A stretch of 64,000 nucleotides of DNA from Labilibacter marinus (lineage in GTDB: Bacteria > Bacteroidota > Bacteroidia > Bacteroidales > Marinilabiliaceae): the NCBI RefSeq assembly GCF_001659685.2, contig NZ_LXYE02000018.1:62001-126000 (forward strand). The letters run 5' to 3'. Position 1 is the stretch's first letter. Every line of letters begins with the position of its first letter. The translations under genes were made by a program, and so were the position numbers. Shown piece by piece: positions 10,159 to 19,571 of this stretch. Under the pieces are notes generated by a model. The model made no database searches. It worked only from the letters and a program-made list of their open reading frames with translations, and had not been told where the DNA came from.

Positions 10159-12198
10159 ATGAATTACATTACCCGTTGTAAAAAGAAACTGCAGACCGTA
10201 TTCGCTTTAATGTTACTATTATGGTGCATTCCTGCACAATCCCAGATTAACCAAACAGATACAGTCGACTTATTTAACCTATCCTTGGATCAGTTGATGA
10301 ATATGGAAATATCAGTGGCATCAAAAACAGCCATGACTCAGCAAGAGTCGCCAGCCATTGTATCCGTTGTAACAAAGCAAGAAATACAAAAATCTGGAGC
10401 GAGAGACTTAGTAGACATCCTTAGGTTAGTTCCTGGAATTGAATTTGGTGTTGACGTGCAGGGTGCAGTTGGAATAACCATGCGTGGTAATTGGGGTCAC
10501 GAAGGCAAAGTTTTATTGATGATTGACAATCAGGAGATGAATGAACTATCGTACTCCACGGTATTATATGGCAACCATTATTCCGTCAATAACATTAATC
10601 ATATTGAAATTATTCGAGGACCTGGATCATCTATTTATGGAGGTTTTGCAGAATTAGGTGTTATCAATATCATCACCGAAAGTGGGAATGATCTAAAAGG
10701 GCTACAAGCCACGGCACAAGTTGGAAGCACTAAAAACTCCACAAGTCCACAAATGAGTATATCTCTGGGAAATAAAACAGATGACTTTGAATTTAGCGTT
10801 TCAAGCTCATATATGAAAGGCAACCGAAGCGACAGAGATTACGTTGATGTTTACGGAGATAGTTACAACATGACGGATCAATCAAATCTGGAATCCTTTC
10901 AAGTAAATACGGGCTTAAAATACAAAGATCTTAGCCTTCGCTTTATTTATGATAATTACAAAACACGTATGCGCGATTTATATGACGCTATTCTTTCGAA
11001 AGATTATGGCTTAGATTACGCAAGCATCCTAGGTGAAGTTAAATACGACTGGAAAATTTCGGATAAAGTAACACTAACGCCAAAAATTAATTACATCAGT
11101 AATCAACCTTGGAAAACAACAGAGCAACCCGTAGGAGACGATTTAAGTCTGGTTTACAACAGAACTGTGACCAAGATAAGGCCACACCTATCAACCAGTA
11201 TTGATTTCTCAGAAAAACTTAACCTATTAGCAGGCTTAGAATATTTTACTGAAAAAGGTAAAATCAGCTCTCCCGACGAGGGGGTATATTACGATAATTC
11301 CACTGAAATAAGTTTTAACAACTTCTCAGCCTTTGCTCAGGCTATTTACGAAACGGATTTTGTAAATACAATCGTAGGAGTTAGAGGCGATTTCCACAGT
11401 GAATTTGGTTCTGCTTTTGCTCCACGTATTGGCTTTACAAAGGTGAGCAATAAGTTTCATGCAAAGCTACTTTACTCCATGGCTTTTAGATCGCCTGGCA
11501 TTGAAAACATCAACTTTAATGCCTACTTAAATGGTACCCAAGAGCCCAACATAAAACCAGAGAACACCCAGGTTATCGAACTGGAAGCAGGATATAAAAT
11601 AACGCCCGACATGATTATTACGGCCAACATATATAACGTTAATCTCGATAAAACCATTGTTTACACCTACGATTACGACTTAGCCACAGAAGGTTATCGA
11701 AATGCGGGTAAGAGTGGCTCTCAAGGCTTTGAGTTGGAATTTAAAATAAATAAAGCTTGGGGTTATACTAATATGAACTACTCTTATTACAGTTCTAAAA
11801 ACATTAACGAAGTAGAAAACTACATGGTACCTTCCAAAGAGTCTGCCATGTTAGGAACACCTCAACATAAAATTAGCTTAAACTCTAGTTTTAATATCAC
11901 CAATAATTTCAGCATCAACCCAACACTTACCTACCTTGGTGAAAGGTATGCAATGACTATGTACGACGAAGACCTAGAAGACGTATTGATTAATAAGGTG
12001 GATCCTATTACACTATTGAATCTATACTTTAACTACAAAAATATTTTTACAAAAGGTTTAGATGTTGGATTTGGAGCATATAACATACTGGATCAGGATT
12101 ACGACTTTATTCAACCTTATTACGACTGGCATGCTCCTTACCCTGGTAAAACAAGAGAGTTTGTGGCCAAGATTAGCTACAAGTTAGATTTTGAATAG
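10159..12198 (+). CDS. TonB-dependent outer-membrane receptor
   Basis: A 679-residue receptor with a signal peptide ending near QSQ (residue 29). A short TonB-interaction region (VDLFNLSLDQLMNMEISVAS) precedes the plug domain (about 55-165), which has SGARDLVDILRLVPGI, IIRGPGSSIYGG and GVINIITESG. A 22-strand barrel follows and ends with the aromatic terminal strand TREFVAKISYKLDF. There is no SusD partner and no carboxypeptidase-like N-terminal domain, so this is a classical siderophore, vitamin or metal-type receptor rather than a glycan SusC. The 293-base leader contains a GTAATC/GATTAC hairpin (10110-10128), but I see no cobalamin or other riboswitch core. The substrate is unknown. Confidence 0.9.
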   Translation: MNYITRCKKKLQTVFALMLLLWCIPAQSQINQTDTVDLFNLSLDQLMNMEISVASKTAMTQQESPAIVSVVTKQEIQKSGARDLVDILRLVPGIEFGVDVQGAVGITMRGNWGHEGKVLLMIDNQEMNELSYSTVLYGNHYSVNNINHIEIIRGPGSSIYGGFAELGVINIITESGNDLKGLQATAQVGSTKNSTSPQMSISLGNKTDDFEFSVSSSYMKGNRSDRDYVDVYGDSYNMTDQSNLESFQVNTGLKYKDLSLRFIYDNYKTRMRDLYDAILSKDYGLDYASILGEVKYDWKISDKVTLTPKINYISNQPWKTTEQPVGDDLSLVYNRTVTKIRPHLSTSIDFSEKLNLLAGLEYFTEKGKISSPDEGVYYDNSTEISFNNFSAFAQAIYETDFVNTIVGVRGDFHSEFGSAFAPRIGFTKVSNKFHAKLLYSMAFRSPGIENINFNAYLNGTQEPNIKPENTQVIELEAGYKITPDMIITANIYNVNLDKTIVYTYDYDLATEGYRNAGKSGSQGFELEFKINKAWGYTNMNYSYYSSKNINEVENYMVPSKESAMLGTPQHKISLNSSFNITNNFSINPTLTYLGERYAMTMYDEDLEDVLINKVDPITLLNLYFNYKNIFTKGLDVGFGAYNILDQDYDFIQPYYDWHAPYPGKTREFVAKISYKLDFE

Positions 12199-12222
12199 TA
12201 GGATATAAAAAAACTATTTCCT

Positions 12223-12261
12223 ATCCGCTATAAGCACATGTTGCTGTAGCGGATTTTTTTT
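12223..12261 (+). terminator. Intrinsic terminator after the TonB receptor
   Basis: ATCCGCTA (12223-12230) pairs with TAGCGGAT (12247-12254), with a possible inner AGCA/TGCT extension, followed by a T-tract to about 12261. This ends the receptor transcript. Confidence 0.85.
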
Positions 12262-12311
12262 AAACAATACCTTCTTTTTCTAGTTATACACCCACAATAA
12301 AAAGAAAAAAA

Positions 12312-13358
12312 TTGAAGGATTATTTAATTGTAGGACAAGGCTTGGCTGGTATAACTATCGCCAACGAGCTCATGGCAAATGGGAAGTCATTTTTAGCTGT
12401 AGCAAACAAAAACCTCACATCAGCTACTTCAGTGGCTGCTGGCATGTACAATCCTTTAATTTTTAGACGCATTACACAAAGCTGGATGGTAGATGATGTA
12501 TTACCCGTTATGTTTGAAACCTTCAAAAAACTAGAACAAACTATTCATCAACCATTAATTCATCGTAAAGCTATTATAAAGCTGGTTAACGAGGATGAGT
12601 ACCAACGTTGGCAAATAAAACAAAACGATCCGCTCATTAGCAAATACATTCAAGAGCTCCAGAAAGGAACAAAAATAAATGGTATCCACGAATATTATGG
12701 AACAGCTACGGTTGCGCATTCTGGCTACATTGATTTAAATGCACTAAGCCAAGGCTTTCATCAATTATTGCAACAGGAGAACTCTCTTATTTATGAATCA
12801 TTTGATTTTAACGACCTAGAAATATTCGACACACATATAAGCTGGAAAGGAACCCATTTTAAAAATATCATTTTTTGCGAAGGAGCCTTTGCCATCAACA
12901 ACCCTTTATTTCCTGAAGTCAAATACAAATTAACCAAAGGAGATGTACTCACCCTTTCTATTGACAATTTTAAACTGGAATATATCATCAATAAGATGAG
13001 TTTTATTCTGGAAAAATCAGAAGGTGAGTTCCTATGCGGCTCAACTTATAATTGGAGTGATATCGATTTTAATACTTACCCGAAAGATCTGGATTACCTG
13101 AAAGAAAGATTATCCTATATACTGAACAAACCCTTTGAGCTTATACAACACAAAACTGCGATCCGCCCCACCGTAAACGATAGGCGACCTGTACTGGGTT
13201 CTCACGCTAAGTATAAAAACGTGCATTACTTTAACGGACTAGGTACCAAAGGTGTTATGCTGGCTCCATATTTCTCTAAACAAATGGTCAATTATCTCAT
13301 AGAGGGCAAACCCTTTCATCCCGAAGTTGATATAAATCGATTTAGGAAACAGCCCTAA
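12312..13358 (+). CDS. FAD-dependent oxidoreductase (DAO family)
   Basis: A 348-residue protein with an N-terminal FAD-binding Rossmann motif, DYLIVGQGLAGITIANEL (GxGxxG at residues 8-13). The DAO-type C-terminal end reads TAIRPTVNDRRPVLG and YFNGLGTKGVMLAPYFSKQ, which closes over the flavin. It resembles glycine/D-amino-acid oxidases and the FAD half of MnmC, but no substrate can be assigned. The start is a TTG: it is the only start that places a short MKDY leader directly before the first beta strand, and the upstream sequence is A-rich as usual in this phylum. It is followed by a promoter for the next gene, so it may be monocistronic. Confidence 0.8.
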   Translation: MKDYLIVGQGLAGITIANELMANGKSFLAVANKNLTSATSVAAGMYNPLIFRRITQSWMVDDVLPVMFETFKKLEQTIHQPLIHRKAIIKLVNEDEYQRWQIKQNDPLISKYIQELQKGTKINGIHEYYGTATVAHSGYIDLNALSQGFHQLLQQENSLIYESFDFNDLEIFDTHISWKGTHFKNIIFCEGAFAINNPLFPEVKYKLTKGDVLTLSIDNFKLEYIINKMSFILEKSEGEFLCGSTYNWSDIDFNTYPKDLDYLKERLSYILNKPFELIQHKTAIRPTVNDRRPVLGSHAKYKNVHYFNGLGTKGVMLAPYFSKQMVNYLIEGKPFHPEVDINRFRKQP

Positions 13359-13381
13359 ACTACGTACTCGACAACGATCAC

Positions 13382-13411
13382 TTTTGCACTTGGTCATTTT
13401 TTATATATTTG
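13382..13411 (+). promoter_or_regulatory. Bacteroidota promoter for the rfaE1-like gene
   Basis: TTTTG (13382-13386) is followed after 17 bases by TATATTTG (13404-13411). This closely matches the primary sigma consensus TTTG-N17-20-TAnnTTTG. The ATG lies 15 bases downstream of the -7 box. This rules out the in-frame TTG at 13409, which is inside the promoter, as the start. Confidence 0.75.
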
Positions 13412-13426
13412 TGCAAAATCAAAAGC

Positions 13427-14428
13427 ATGCCGCACGATTATTTTAAAGAATTATTTGAGTCTTTTAACGACAAAAACATCCTAATACTAGGCGATGTAAT
13501 GATTGACTCGTACCTATGGGGCGACGTAAATCGCATATCACCAGAAGCACCTGTTCCTATTTTATCGGGAATTGGTCGCGAGAATAGATTGGGAGGAGCG
13601 GCTAATGTAGCTTTAAACATTCAGGCCTTGGGTGCCAATCCTATATTGTGCTCTGTAATAGGAGACGATATTCGTAGCCACGATTTCTTTCAATTATTAG
13701 AAGATCAAAAGCTGAGTAAAGATGGTATTGTTACATGCCATCATCGCATGACTACGGTAAAAACCCGTGTAATTAGTCAGCACCAACACCTGTTACGCGT
13801 AGACGAAGAAATTTGCACGCCCATTAATCAAGATTCGGAGACCAAACTTTTGTCCAGTTTAAAAAATGTAGTTAAAACACATCGTATTGATGCTATTATT
13901 TTTGAAGATTACGACAAAGGCGTCATCACTCCTTCGGTAATAAAAAATGTGATTGAAGTGGCCGAGAGCAAAGGCATCCCAACTTTAGTTGATCCTAAAA
14001 AGAGGAACTTTAACGATTACAAGGGAGTTACTTTTTTCAAGCCTAATTTTAAAGAGTTTACCGAAGGTTGTAAGCTGGAGCTTAAAAAAGGAGAAAATGA
14101 ATCTATAGCTCAAGCAGGGAAAACATTTCAAAAAGATCAGAATATCGATATTTTAATGATCACTTTATCGGAACACGGGGTATTTATCAACCGTAAAGAT
14201 GGGGAATCAGCTATTATTCCAGCCGAAATTAGAAGCATCTCAGATGTTTCTGGAGCAGGCGACACTGTAATCAGCGTAAGCGCTCTTTGCCTAATACAAG
14301 GTTTAGAACCCCGATTAATTGCTCGAATTGCCAATATGGCTGGCGGTTTAGTTTGTGAAGAATCTGGCGTAGTGCCCATTAACAAAAGCTTGTTAATGGA
14401 GGAGTGCGTACAAAAAATAGATTTGTAA
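13427..14428 (+). CDS. rfaE1: D-glycero-beta-D-manno-heptose-7-phosphate kinase-like PfkB protein
   Basis: A 333-residue PfkB/ribokinase-fold sugar kinase. The N-terminal ILGDVMIDSYLWGDVNRISPEAPVP motif region and RLGGAANVALNIQALG are typical of the kinase half of RfaE/HldE. The anion-hole motif DVSGAGDT with the catalytic aspartate near 279 is close to the C terminus. The adenylyltransferase half found in HldE is absent, so it is an RfaE1-type single-domain protein making heptose 1,7-bisphosphate for LPS or other glycans. The partner RfaE2 is not in this window. The start is the ATG at 13427, set by the promoter. Confidence 0.85.
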   Translation: MPHDYFKELFESFNDKNILILGDVMIDSYLWGDVNRISPEAPVPILSGIGRENRLGGAANVALNIQALGANPILCSVIGDDIRSHDFFQLLEDQKLSKDGIVTCHHRMTTVKTRVISQHQHLLRVDEEICTPINQDSETKLLSSLKNVVKTHRIDAIIFEDYDKGVITPSVIKNVIEVAESKGIPTLVDPKKRNFNDYKGVTFFKPNFKEFTEGCKLELKKGENESIAQAGKTFQKDQNIDILMITLSEHGVFINRKDGESAIIPAEIRSISDVSGAGDTVISVSALCLIQGLEPRLIARIANMAGGLVCEESGVVPINKSLLMEECVQKIDL

Positions 14429-14514
14429 GATTTTATTTTACAAGTCATTATAGCTTTTAAATGAAAGGATCACTTTTATACCTTTTTTCGTATATGATTT
14501 TTTAATTAAAAGTT

Positions 14515-14522
14515 TAACTTTG
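14515..14522 (+). promoter_or_regulatory. Candidate -7 box upstream of parA
   Basis: TAACTTTG matches TAnnTTTG and would give a leader of about 130 bases before parA. No convincing -33 element was found. Confidence 0.35.
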
Positions 14523-14658
14523 ACTGGCTTTTATTAGAAAGTAAATTTCGGATAGTTTAACACCTAGTGAGCACACTATATAACTAAACTACAAAGAAAT
14601 GCGAAGACGGTTAGCTAAGTAATTATAAAAATTAAATCATCATTTTAATTTCCGTAAT

Positions 14659-15459
14659 ATGGGGAAAATCATTGCACTGGCAAATCAAAAAGGAGGCGTA
14701 GGAAAAACAACTACAGCCATTAATCTGGCTGCTAGCTTGGCGGTTTTAGAGTACAAAATTTTGGTTGTTGATGCCGATCCACAGGCAAATGCCACTTCTG
14801 GTTATGGATTCGATTTAAGAGAAATTGATGCTAGCATTTACGAATGTATCGTAGATGGTATCGATCCTAAAGATGCTTTACTAAAAACAGAGATTGAAGG
14901 TTTAGATATCCTTCCGTCGCACATTGATTTAGTAGGTGCCGAAATTGAGATGCTAAATCGCCCGAACAGAGAAAACGTACTTAAAGATGTGCTTTACCAA
15001 ATCAGAGATCAATACGATTTTATTTTAATCGACTGTTCTCCATCGCTTGGTTTAATCACGGTTAACTCGCTTACTGCAGCCGATTCAGTTATCATTCCTG
15101 TTCAGTGTGAGTATTTTGCACTTGAGGGGCTAGGTAAATTATTAAACACCATAAAAATCATTCAAAGCCGCTTAAATACAACTTTAGAGATTGAAGGGTT
15201 TTTATTGACAATGTACGATTCTCGTTTAAGATTATCGAACCAAGTGGTTGAAGAAGTGCAGCGTCACTTCCAAGATATGGTATTTGAAACACTTATTTCG
15301 CGAAACATTAAGTTAAGTGAGGCACCAAGTTACGGTAAAGCCGTGGTTGAATACGATGCTTCGAGTAAAGGCGCCGTGAGCTATTTAAACTTAGCGCGCG
15401 AGCTATTACAAAAAAATAACATGACAAAAATCGACAACAAAGACAAAATCGTTAAGTAG
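14659..15459 (+). CDS. parA: Chromosome-partitioning ATPase ParA/Soj
   Basis: A 266-residue Walker-type ATPase. The deviant Walker A KGGVGKTT is at residues 11-18 in the family start GKIIALANQKGGVGKTTTAINLAASLA. DADPQANATSGYG (A' motif) and DFILIDCSPSLGLITVNSLTAADSVIIPVQCEYFALEGL (Walker B region) follow. It works with ParB to segregate chromosome origins. There is no N-terminal helix-turn-helix, which fits the chromosomal type. parB follows 121 bases downstream. Confidence 0.95.
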   Translation: MGKIIALANQKGGVGKTTTAINLAASLAVLEYKILVVDADPQANATSGYGFDLREIDASIYECIVDGIDPKDALLKTEIEGLDILPSHIDLVGAEIEMLNRPNRENVLKDVLYQIRDQYDFILIDCSPSLGLITVNSLTAADSVIIPVQCEYFALEGLGKLLNTIKIIQSRLNTTLEIEGFLLTMYDSRLRLSNQVVEEVQRHFQDMVFETLISRNIKLSEAPSYGKAVVEYDASSKGAVSYLNLARELLQKNNMTKIDNKDKIVK

Positions 15460-15478
15460 TCGATTACTCAAATACAAC

Positions 15479-15517
15479 AAACCGTTCTCTTCTTGCTATT
15501 TGCAAACAGAACGGTTT
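15479..15517. repeat. Perfect 10-bp inverted repeat between parA and parB
   Basis: AAACCGTTCT (15479-15488) is exactly complementary to AGAACGGTTT (15508-15517) across a 19-base loop. No T-tract follows, so it is a weak terminator at best. It could act as an attenuating or mRNA-processing hairpin that sets the ParA:ParB ratio. It does not match the CACGTG-centred parS consensus. Confidence 0.55.
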
Positions 15518-15580
15518 CGTTATTACAAAGAACAAACAGGCGACAATCGGAAAGTCCCGACTGTTAATTATAGAATTAGA

Positions 15581-16462
15581 ATGGCTAAAAAAAGTGCTTT
15601 AGGAAGAGGGCTAGGAGCTCTTATAGATAATGCTGATGAAATAACTAGAGGGAAACCTTTAGAGGGAATGGATGAAATTGATGTGAGTAAGATTGTTGCC
15701 AATCCTTGGCAGCCTCGTTCTCGCTTTGATGAAGAGAAGCTGGAGGAATTAGCAAATTCGATAAGAGAAATTGGCGTTATTCAACCACTGACTGTTCGTA
15801 AGAGTGGTAATAAGTATCAGCTTATTGCTGGTGAGCGACGCTTTAGAGCTTCTAAAATAGTTGGACTAGATAAGGTGCCTGCTTATGTTCGTACGGCGGA
15901 TGACGAAACCATGCTAGAAATGGCCTTGGTAGAAAACATCCAACGTGAAGACCTTGACCCGATTGAGATTGCCATTAGTTACCAACGTTTAATTGACGAG
16001 TGTAGCCTGACGCAAGAAAGCATGTCGGGGCGTGTAGGTAAAAAACGAGCTACCGTAACCAATTACCTTCGCTTATTAAAACTTCCAGGCGAGATTCAAT
16101 TAGGATTACGCGATAAGAAATTAGGAATGGGGCATGCGCGTGCCATCATTGGTATTGAAGATGCACAAGCCCAAATAAAAATTTACGAAGAAATCGTAGC
16201 TAACGATTATTCTGTTCGCAAAGTAGAGGAAGTTGTTAGAGCATTAAATGCACCTAAAAACGAAGAAAGTGCACCTCAAGAAAAGGCACCTTTACCAGAA
16301 GAATATAAACAATTAAGCGATCAAATGTCTTCTGTTTTTAACACCAAAGTACAATTTAGTAGAGGTGATAAAGGCAATGGAAAGATTGTTATTCCGTTTA
16401 AATCGGACGAAGATTTGGAAAGAATTATAGCTATTTTAGATCAAGCTAATACTAAGGAATAG
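15581..16462 (+). CDS. parB: Chromosome-partitioning protein ParB
   Basis: A 293-residue CTP-dependent parS-binding clamp. The N-terminal ParA-interaction peptide KKSALGRGLGALI is present. The CTP-binding motifs PRSRFDEEKLEELANSI, GERRFRAS (84-91) and ENIQRE (118-123) follow, then the HTH (about 143-165, LTQESMSGRVGKKRATVTNYLRLL) and a C-terminal dimerization region. I use the ATG at 15581. A longer frame back to a TTG at 15500 would place translation within the inverted repeat and add residues ParB does not have. Confidence 0.95.
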   Translation: MAKKSALGRGLGALIDNADEITRGKPLEGMDEIDVSKIVANPWQPRSRFDEEKLEELANSIREIGVIQPLTVRKSGNKYQLIAGERRFRASKIVGLDKVPAYVRTADDETMLEMALVENIQREDLDPIEIAISYQRLIDECSLTQESMSGRVGKKRATVTNYLRLLKLPGEIQLGLRDKKLGMGHARAIIGIEDAQAQIKIYEEIVANDYSVRKVEEVVRALNAPKNEESAPQEKAPLPEEYKQLSDQMSSVFNTKVQFSRGDKGNGKIVIPFKSDEDLERIIAILDQANTKE

Positions 16463-16501
16463 TTTTTGCTGTAGCAGCACCAGTTATAAAAAAATATTTA
16501 T

Positions 16502-17173
16502 TTGAATTTTTTATCGGTGAAGAAAGAAAAGATCATTTTCCTCGTTGCTTTTGTAGTAACGATGCTTGGCTATTCCCATAATATCAAGGCACAAAACAGC
16601 AGGGTAGATTCTGTTTTAACTGATACTACCTTTGTTGAACCTGTTGCTATTCAAGTGCACTCCCCGCACAAAGCCACTTTTTACTCGGCCATTATGCCAG
16701 GATTAGGGCAAGTATACAATGAAAAATACTGGAAAGTACCTATTGTATTTGCAGCCTTTGGTGGTGTGATATATGGAATTGCTTTCAATACTAAATATTA
16801 CAATAGGTATCGTAGGGCACACAGGGATTATTTACTACAGGACCCAGGCAATACTTATTATTTGGACGAAGACATGTGGCCTGGAAATATTGATAGTGAA
16901 GAAAAAATGATTGCCTTCTTATCTAGCCCCTCTAACGCCCAATGGTACGAAACAGCACTAAAAAATAAAAAACAGTACTACAAAAAATACAGAGACCTTA
17001 GTTATATTGGACTTGGATTGGTTTATGTATTAAATTTGGTGGATGCTAGTGTGGATGCTCACTTTAAAACATTTGATGTGAGTAACGATTTAAGCATGCA
17101 TTTTGAACCCACAGTGAAACCTTTATACGGTGGTTACAGTAGTGTAGGATTACAAGTGCGATTTACATTTTAA
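16502..17173 (+). CDS. DUF5683-family membrane protein
   Basis: A 223-residue protein with a signal/anchor helix (KIIFLVAFVVTMLGYSHNIKAQ). The DUF5683 core reads HKATFYSAIMPGLGQVYNEKYWKVPIVFAAFGGVIYGIAF, with the PGLGQ motif and two helices, and ends LVYVLNLVDASVDAHF. Its function is unknown. In Bacteroidota it regularly follows parAB and precedes a murein lytic transglycosylase, as here. The start is either TTG 16502 or GTG 16517, since no ATG fits; both give a plausible signal sequence. Confidence 0.78.
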   Translation: MNFLSVKKEKIIFLVAFVVTMLGYSHNIKAQNSRVDSVLTDTTFVEPVAIQVHSPHKATFYSAIMPGLGQVYNEKYWKVPIVFAAFGGVIYGIAFNTKYYNRYRRAHRDYLLQDPGNTYYLDEDMWPGNIDSEEKMIAFLSSPSNAQWYETALKNKKQYYKKYRDLSYIGLGLVYVLNLVDASVDAHFKTFDVSNDLSMHFEPTVKPLYGGYSSVGLQVRFTF

Positions 17174-17200
17174 ACAACACAACAACTTAAAATAATTAAC

Positions 17201-18766
17201 ATGTTAAGGTATTTGATGATTGGAGCTGTCATAGCCACAGCCTTCCATTCAATAGAGGCGCAAGAGATTGAGTTAACCGACTCATTAACCATTACCCCTG
17301 ACACTTTAGTGCAAGACTCCGTTAAACTAGACGGAAAAGTTGAGTCAGGTTTCTTTACAGAAAATTTAGATAGTGTAGCAGTTACCAACGAAACCATCGT
17401 TACTTCAACTCCGCTTAGCTACCCTAAAAACATTCCGGATTCAGTATATATTCAGCGATTACAGAACATCACTTCACCGCTTGAATTCCCTTATAACTCA
17501 AAAGTTAAAGCATATATTGAGCTATATACACAAAAGAAAAGGGAGCAAGTGGAGATAATGCTAGGGCTTTCTGAATACTATTTTCCAATGTTTGAAGAAG
17601 CCCTGGATGCAGCAAACTTACCTATCGAATTAAAGTATTTGCCAATCATAGAATCTGCTTTAAACCCTAAAGCATTTTCCAGGGCAGGAGCTTCGGGACT
17701 TTGGCAATTTATGTACAGCACAGGTAAAATGTATGGACTTCAGGTTGATTCGTATGTGGATGACAGAAGAGACCCAATGAAAGCTACACAAGCTGCGGTT
17801 GATTTTTTACAAGATTTATATAAGATGTATGGCGATTGGTACTTGGTTATTGCAGCATACAACTGCGGCCCTGGTAACGTGAACAAAGCTATTTATCGCT
17901 CAGGAGGGAAAAGAGATTTTTGGCAAATATATTATCGTTTACCTAGAGAAACCAGAGGTTACGTACCTGCTTTTATTGCAGCAGCCTACACCATGACCTA
18001 TCACAACGAACATATGATTCAGCCTAAACCAGCTGATATTGTTCAGGCAACCGATACTTTAATGATTTCGGATTTATTACATTTCAAACAAGTATCAGCC
18101 GTTACAGGACTTCCTATTGAAACATTACGAGCTTTAAATCCTCAATACAGAAGAGATGTTGTACCTGCTCAGAAAAAAGCCTATAGCTTAAAGCTTCCGT
18201 TTGAAGCTACTGAAAAATTCATCACGTTAGAAGATTCTATATTCAAACACGATAGAGAAAAATATTTTGCTTCAAACAGACTAGTCGTAAGTCCATCGAA
18301 TGGATACAATGCTCCATCTGTTCCTAAAAACAAAGCTAAAGTATATTATACAGTACGTTCAGGAGATGCTGTTGGCTTAATTGCTGATTGGTATGATGTA
18401 CGGACCAATGACTTACGTTATTGGAATAACATTAGAAGAAACGTTATTAAAGTAGGACAGAAACTTGTGATATATGTACCTAAAAATAAGGTAGATTATT
18501 ACAAAAAGGTAAACACCATGAGCTATGCTCAAAAGCAAGCAGCTAATGGAAAAACAGTTCCTACCAACAAAGTAGCAGTTAGCAAAACACCTCAAAAGTT
18601 AGATGCAAACTACGAATATTATACGGTAAGAAGTGGCGATAATCTATGGTCTATTGCCAAGAGATATCCAGGTATTTCGAGCAACGATATTATGGAGTTA
18701 AACGGATTTAGCAGCTCTTCAAAAATTAATCCTGGTCAGAAGTTAAAGATTAGACCAAAGAGCTAG
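17201..18766 (+). CDS. mltD: MltD-like membrane-bound lytic murein transglycosylase with two LysM domains
   Basis: A 521-residue exported peptidoglycan-cleaving enzyme. The signal peptide ends near IEAQ (21). The SLT domain (about 125-260) has the catalytic glutamate E151 in LPIIESALNPKAFSRAGASGLWQFM, then AAYNCGPGNVNKAI and RETRGYVPAFIAAAY. LysM modules lie at about 382-426 and 473-518 (YYTVRSGDNLWSIAKRYPG). It is the last gene of a parA-parB-DUF5683-mltD cluster and ends at a strong shared terminator. Confidence 0.92.
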   Translation: MLRYLMIGAVIATAFHSIEAQEIELTDSLTITPDTLVQDSVKLDGKVESGFFTENLDSVAVTNETIVTSTPLSYPKNIPDSVYIQRLQNITSPLEFPYNSKVKAYIELYTQKKREQVEIMLGLSEYYFPMFEEALDAANLPIELKYLPIIESALNPKAFSRAGASGLWQFMYSTGKMYGLQVDSYVDDRRDPMKATQAAVDFLQDLYKMYGDWYLVIAAYNCGPGNVNKAIYRSGGKRDFWQIYYRLPRETRGYVPAFIAAAYTMTYHNEHMIQPKPADIVQATDTLMISDLLHFKQVSAVTGLPIETLRALNPQYRRDVVPAQKKAYSLKLPFEATEKFITLEDSIFKHDREKYFASNRLVVSPSNGYNAPSVPKNKAKVYYTVRSGDAVGLIADWYDVRTNDLRYWNNIRRNVIKVGQKLVIYVPKNKVDYYKKVNTMSYAQKQAANGKTVPTNKVAVSKTPQKLDANYEYYTVRSGDNLWSIAKRYPGISSNDIMELNGFSSSSKINPGQKLKIRPKS

Positions 18767-18788
18767 AGATAAAAGAAAAATATTATGC

Positions 18789-18825
18789 AAGGGCAGTTAC
18801 TTACTAAGTAGTTGCCCTTTTATTT
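18789..18825. terminator. Bidirectional terminator between mltD and bioD
   Basis: A 15-base stem (18789-18803 with 18805-18819) contains two G-T wobbles, starting AAGGGCA and ending TGCCCTT. It is flanked by T-rich sequence rightward and an A-rich stretch that reads as T's leftward. It closes both the mltD transcript and the biotin operon. Confidence 0.8.
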
Positions 18826-19505
18826 TAAAACCAACCTTCTTCCAATTCCAAAGCTGGTATTTCTTCCATATTTTCTACCACAGGGACTTCTCCCCATAAA
18901 GCATTGGGATAATACTTTTTCAAATGTGATTTTATCACTTTGGCAGAGTCTGCAGTAATTTCCGGAGCGGTTATAGGGTAATGATTATAGATCACTCCAT
19001 ATACAGGTATATTACGTTTCTTCATTACCTCCAAAGAAAGCAAGGTATGATTGATAGAACCTAAACGCCCTGAAGTTACCAAGATGACAGGCAACTGGTT
19101 TTGCTCTACAAAATCAACCACCATTACCTCATCGTTTATAGGCACCATCAAACCTCCAACACCTTCAACCAGCACTTCTTTATATTGCATCTCTATACCT
19201 TTAATGGCTTGCAGTATCACATCTTCATCAATACGAACACACTCCATCTCTGCCGCCAAATGCGGAGAAGCAGGAAACTTAAACAGATATGGACAAGTTT
19301 CACCTTTTAAGTCAATACCCAACATCGGCATGCCCATTATCTTACGATGATTCTCAATATCTTCGGAATACTCTGGGCATCCAGTTTGCGACATTTTCAT
19401 GGTAATTACATCCTTACCAATACTTTTAAGATAACGACCAAGTAATCCTGTAATTACCGTTTTACCCGCATCTGTATCTATGGCAGAAATAAAATATGTT
19501 GACAT
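18825..19505 (-). CDS. bioD: Dethiobiotin synthetase
   Basis: A 226-residue ATP-dependent carboxylase closing the ureido ring of dethiobiotin from DAPA and CO2. The P-loop DTDAGKTVITGLLGRYL is at 9-25, the substrate loop KMSQTGCPEYSEDIE follows, and EGVGGLMVPINDEVMVVDFVEQ carries the carbamate-region motif. It is the last gene of the biotin operon, 66 bases after bioC. That gap contains no terminator. Confidence 0.94.
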   Translation of the reverse strand: MSTYFISAIDTDAGKTVITGLLGRYLKSIGKDVITMKMSQTGCPEYSEDIENHRKIMGMPMLGIDLKGETCPYLFKFPASPHLAAEMECVRIDEDVILQAIKGIEMQYKEVLVEGVGGLMVPINDEVMVVDFVEQNQLPVILVTSGRLGSINHTLLSLEVMKKRNIPVYGVIYNHYPITAPEITADSAKVIKSHLKKYYPNALWGEVPVVENMEEIPALELEEGWF

Positions 19506-19571
19506 TGAATAATTTTTATTGATTAGCTTTTAGTCATTAGCGCAATGGACCGACTATTGGCTTAAAGCTTA

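Noticed and set aside
13409-13426. Longer start for the rfaE1-like kinase at a TTG
   Set aside because: The TTG is part of the -7 promoter box, so it cannot be in the mRNA.
15500-15580. Longer parB start at a TTG 81 bases upstream
   Set aside because: The added residues do not resemble ParB N termini and the TTG lies within an inverted repeat; the ATG at 15581 begins the known ParA-interaction peptide.
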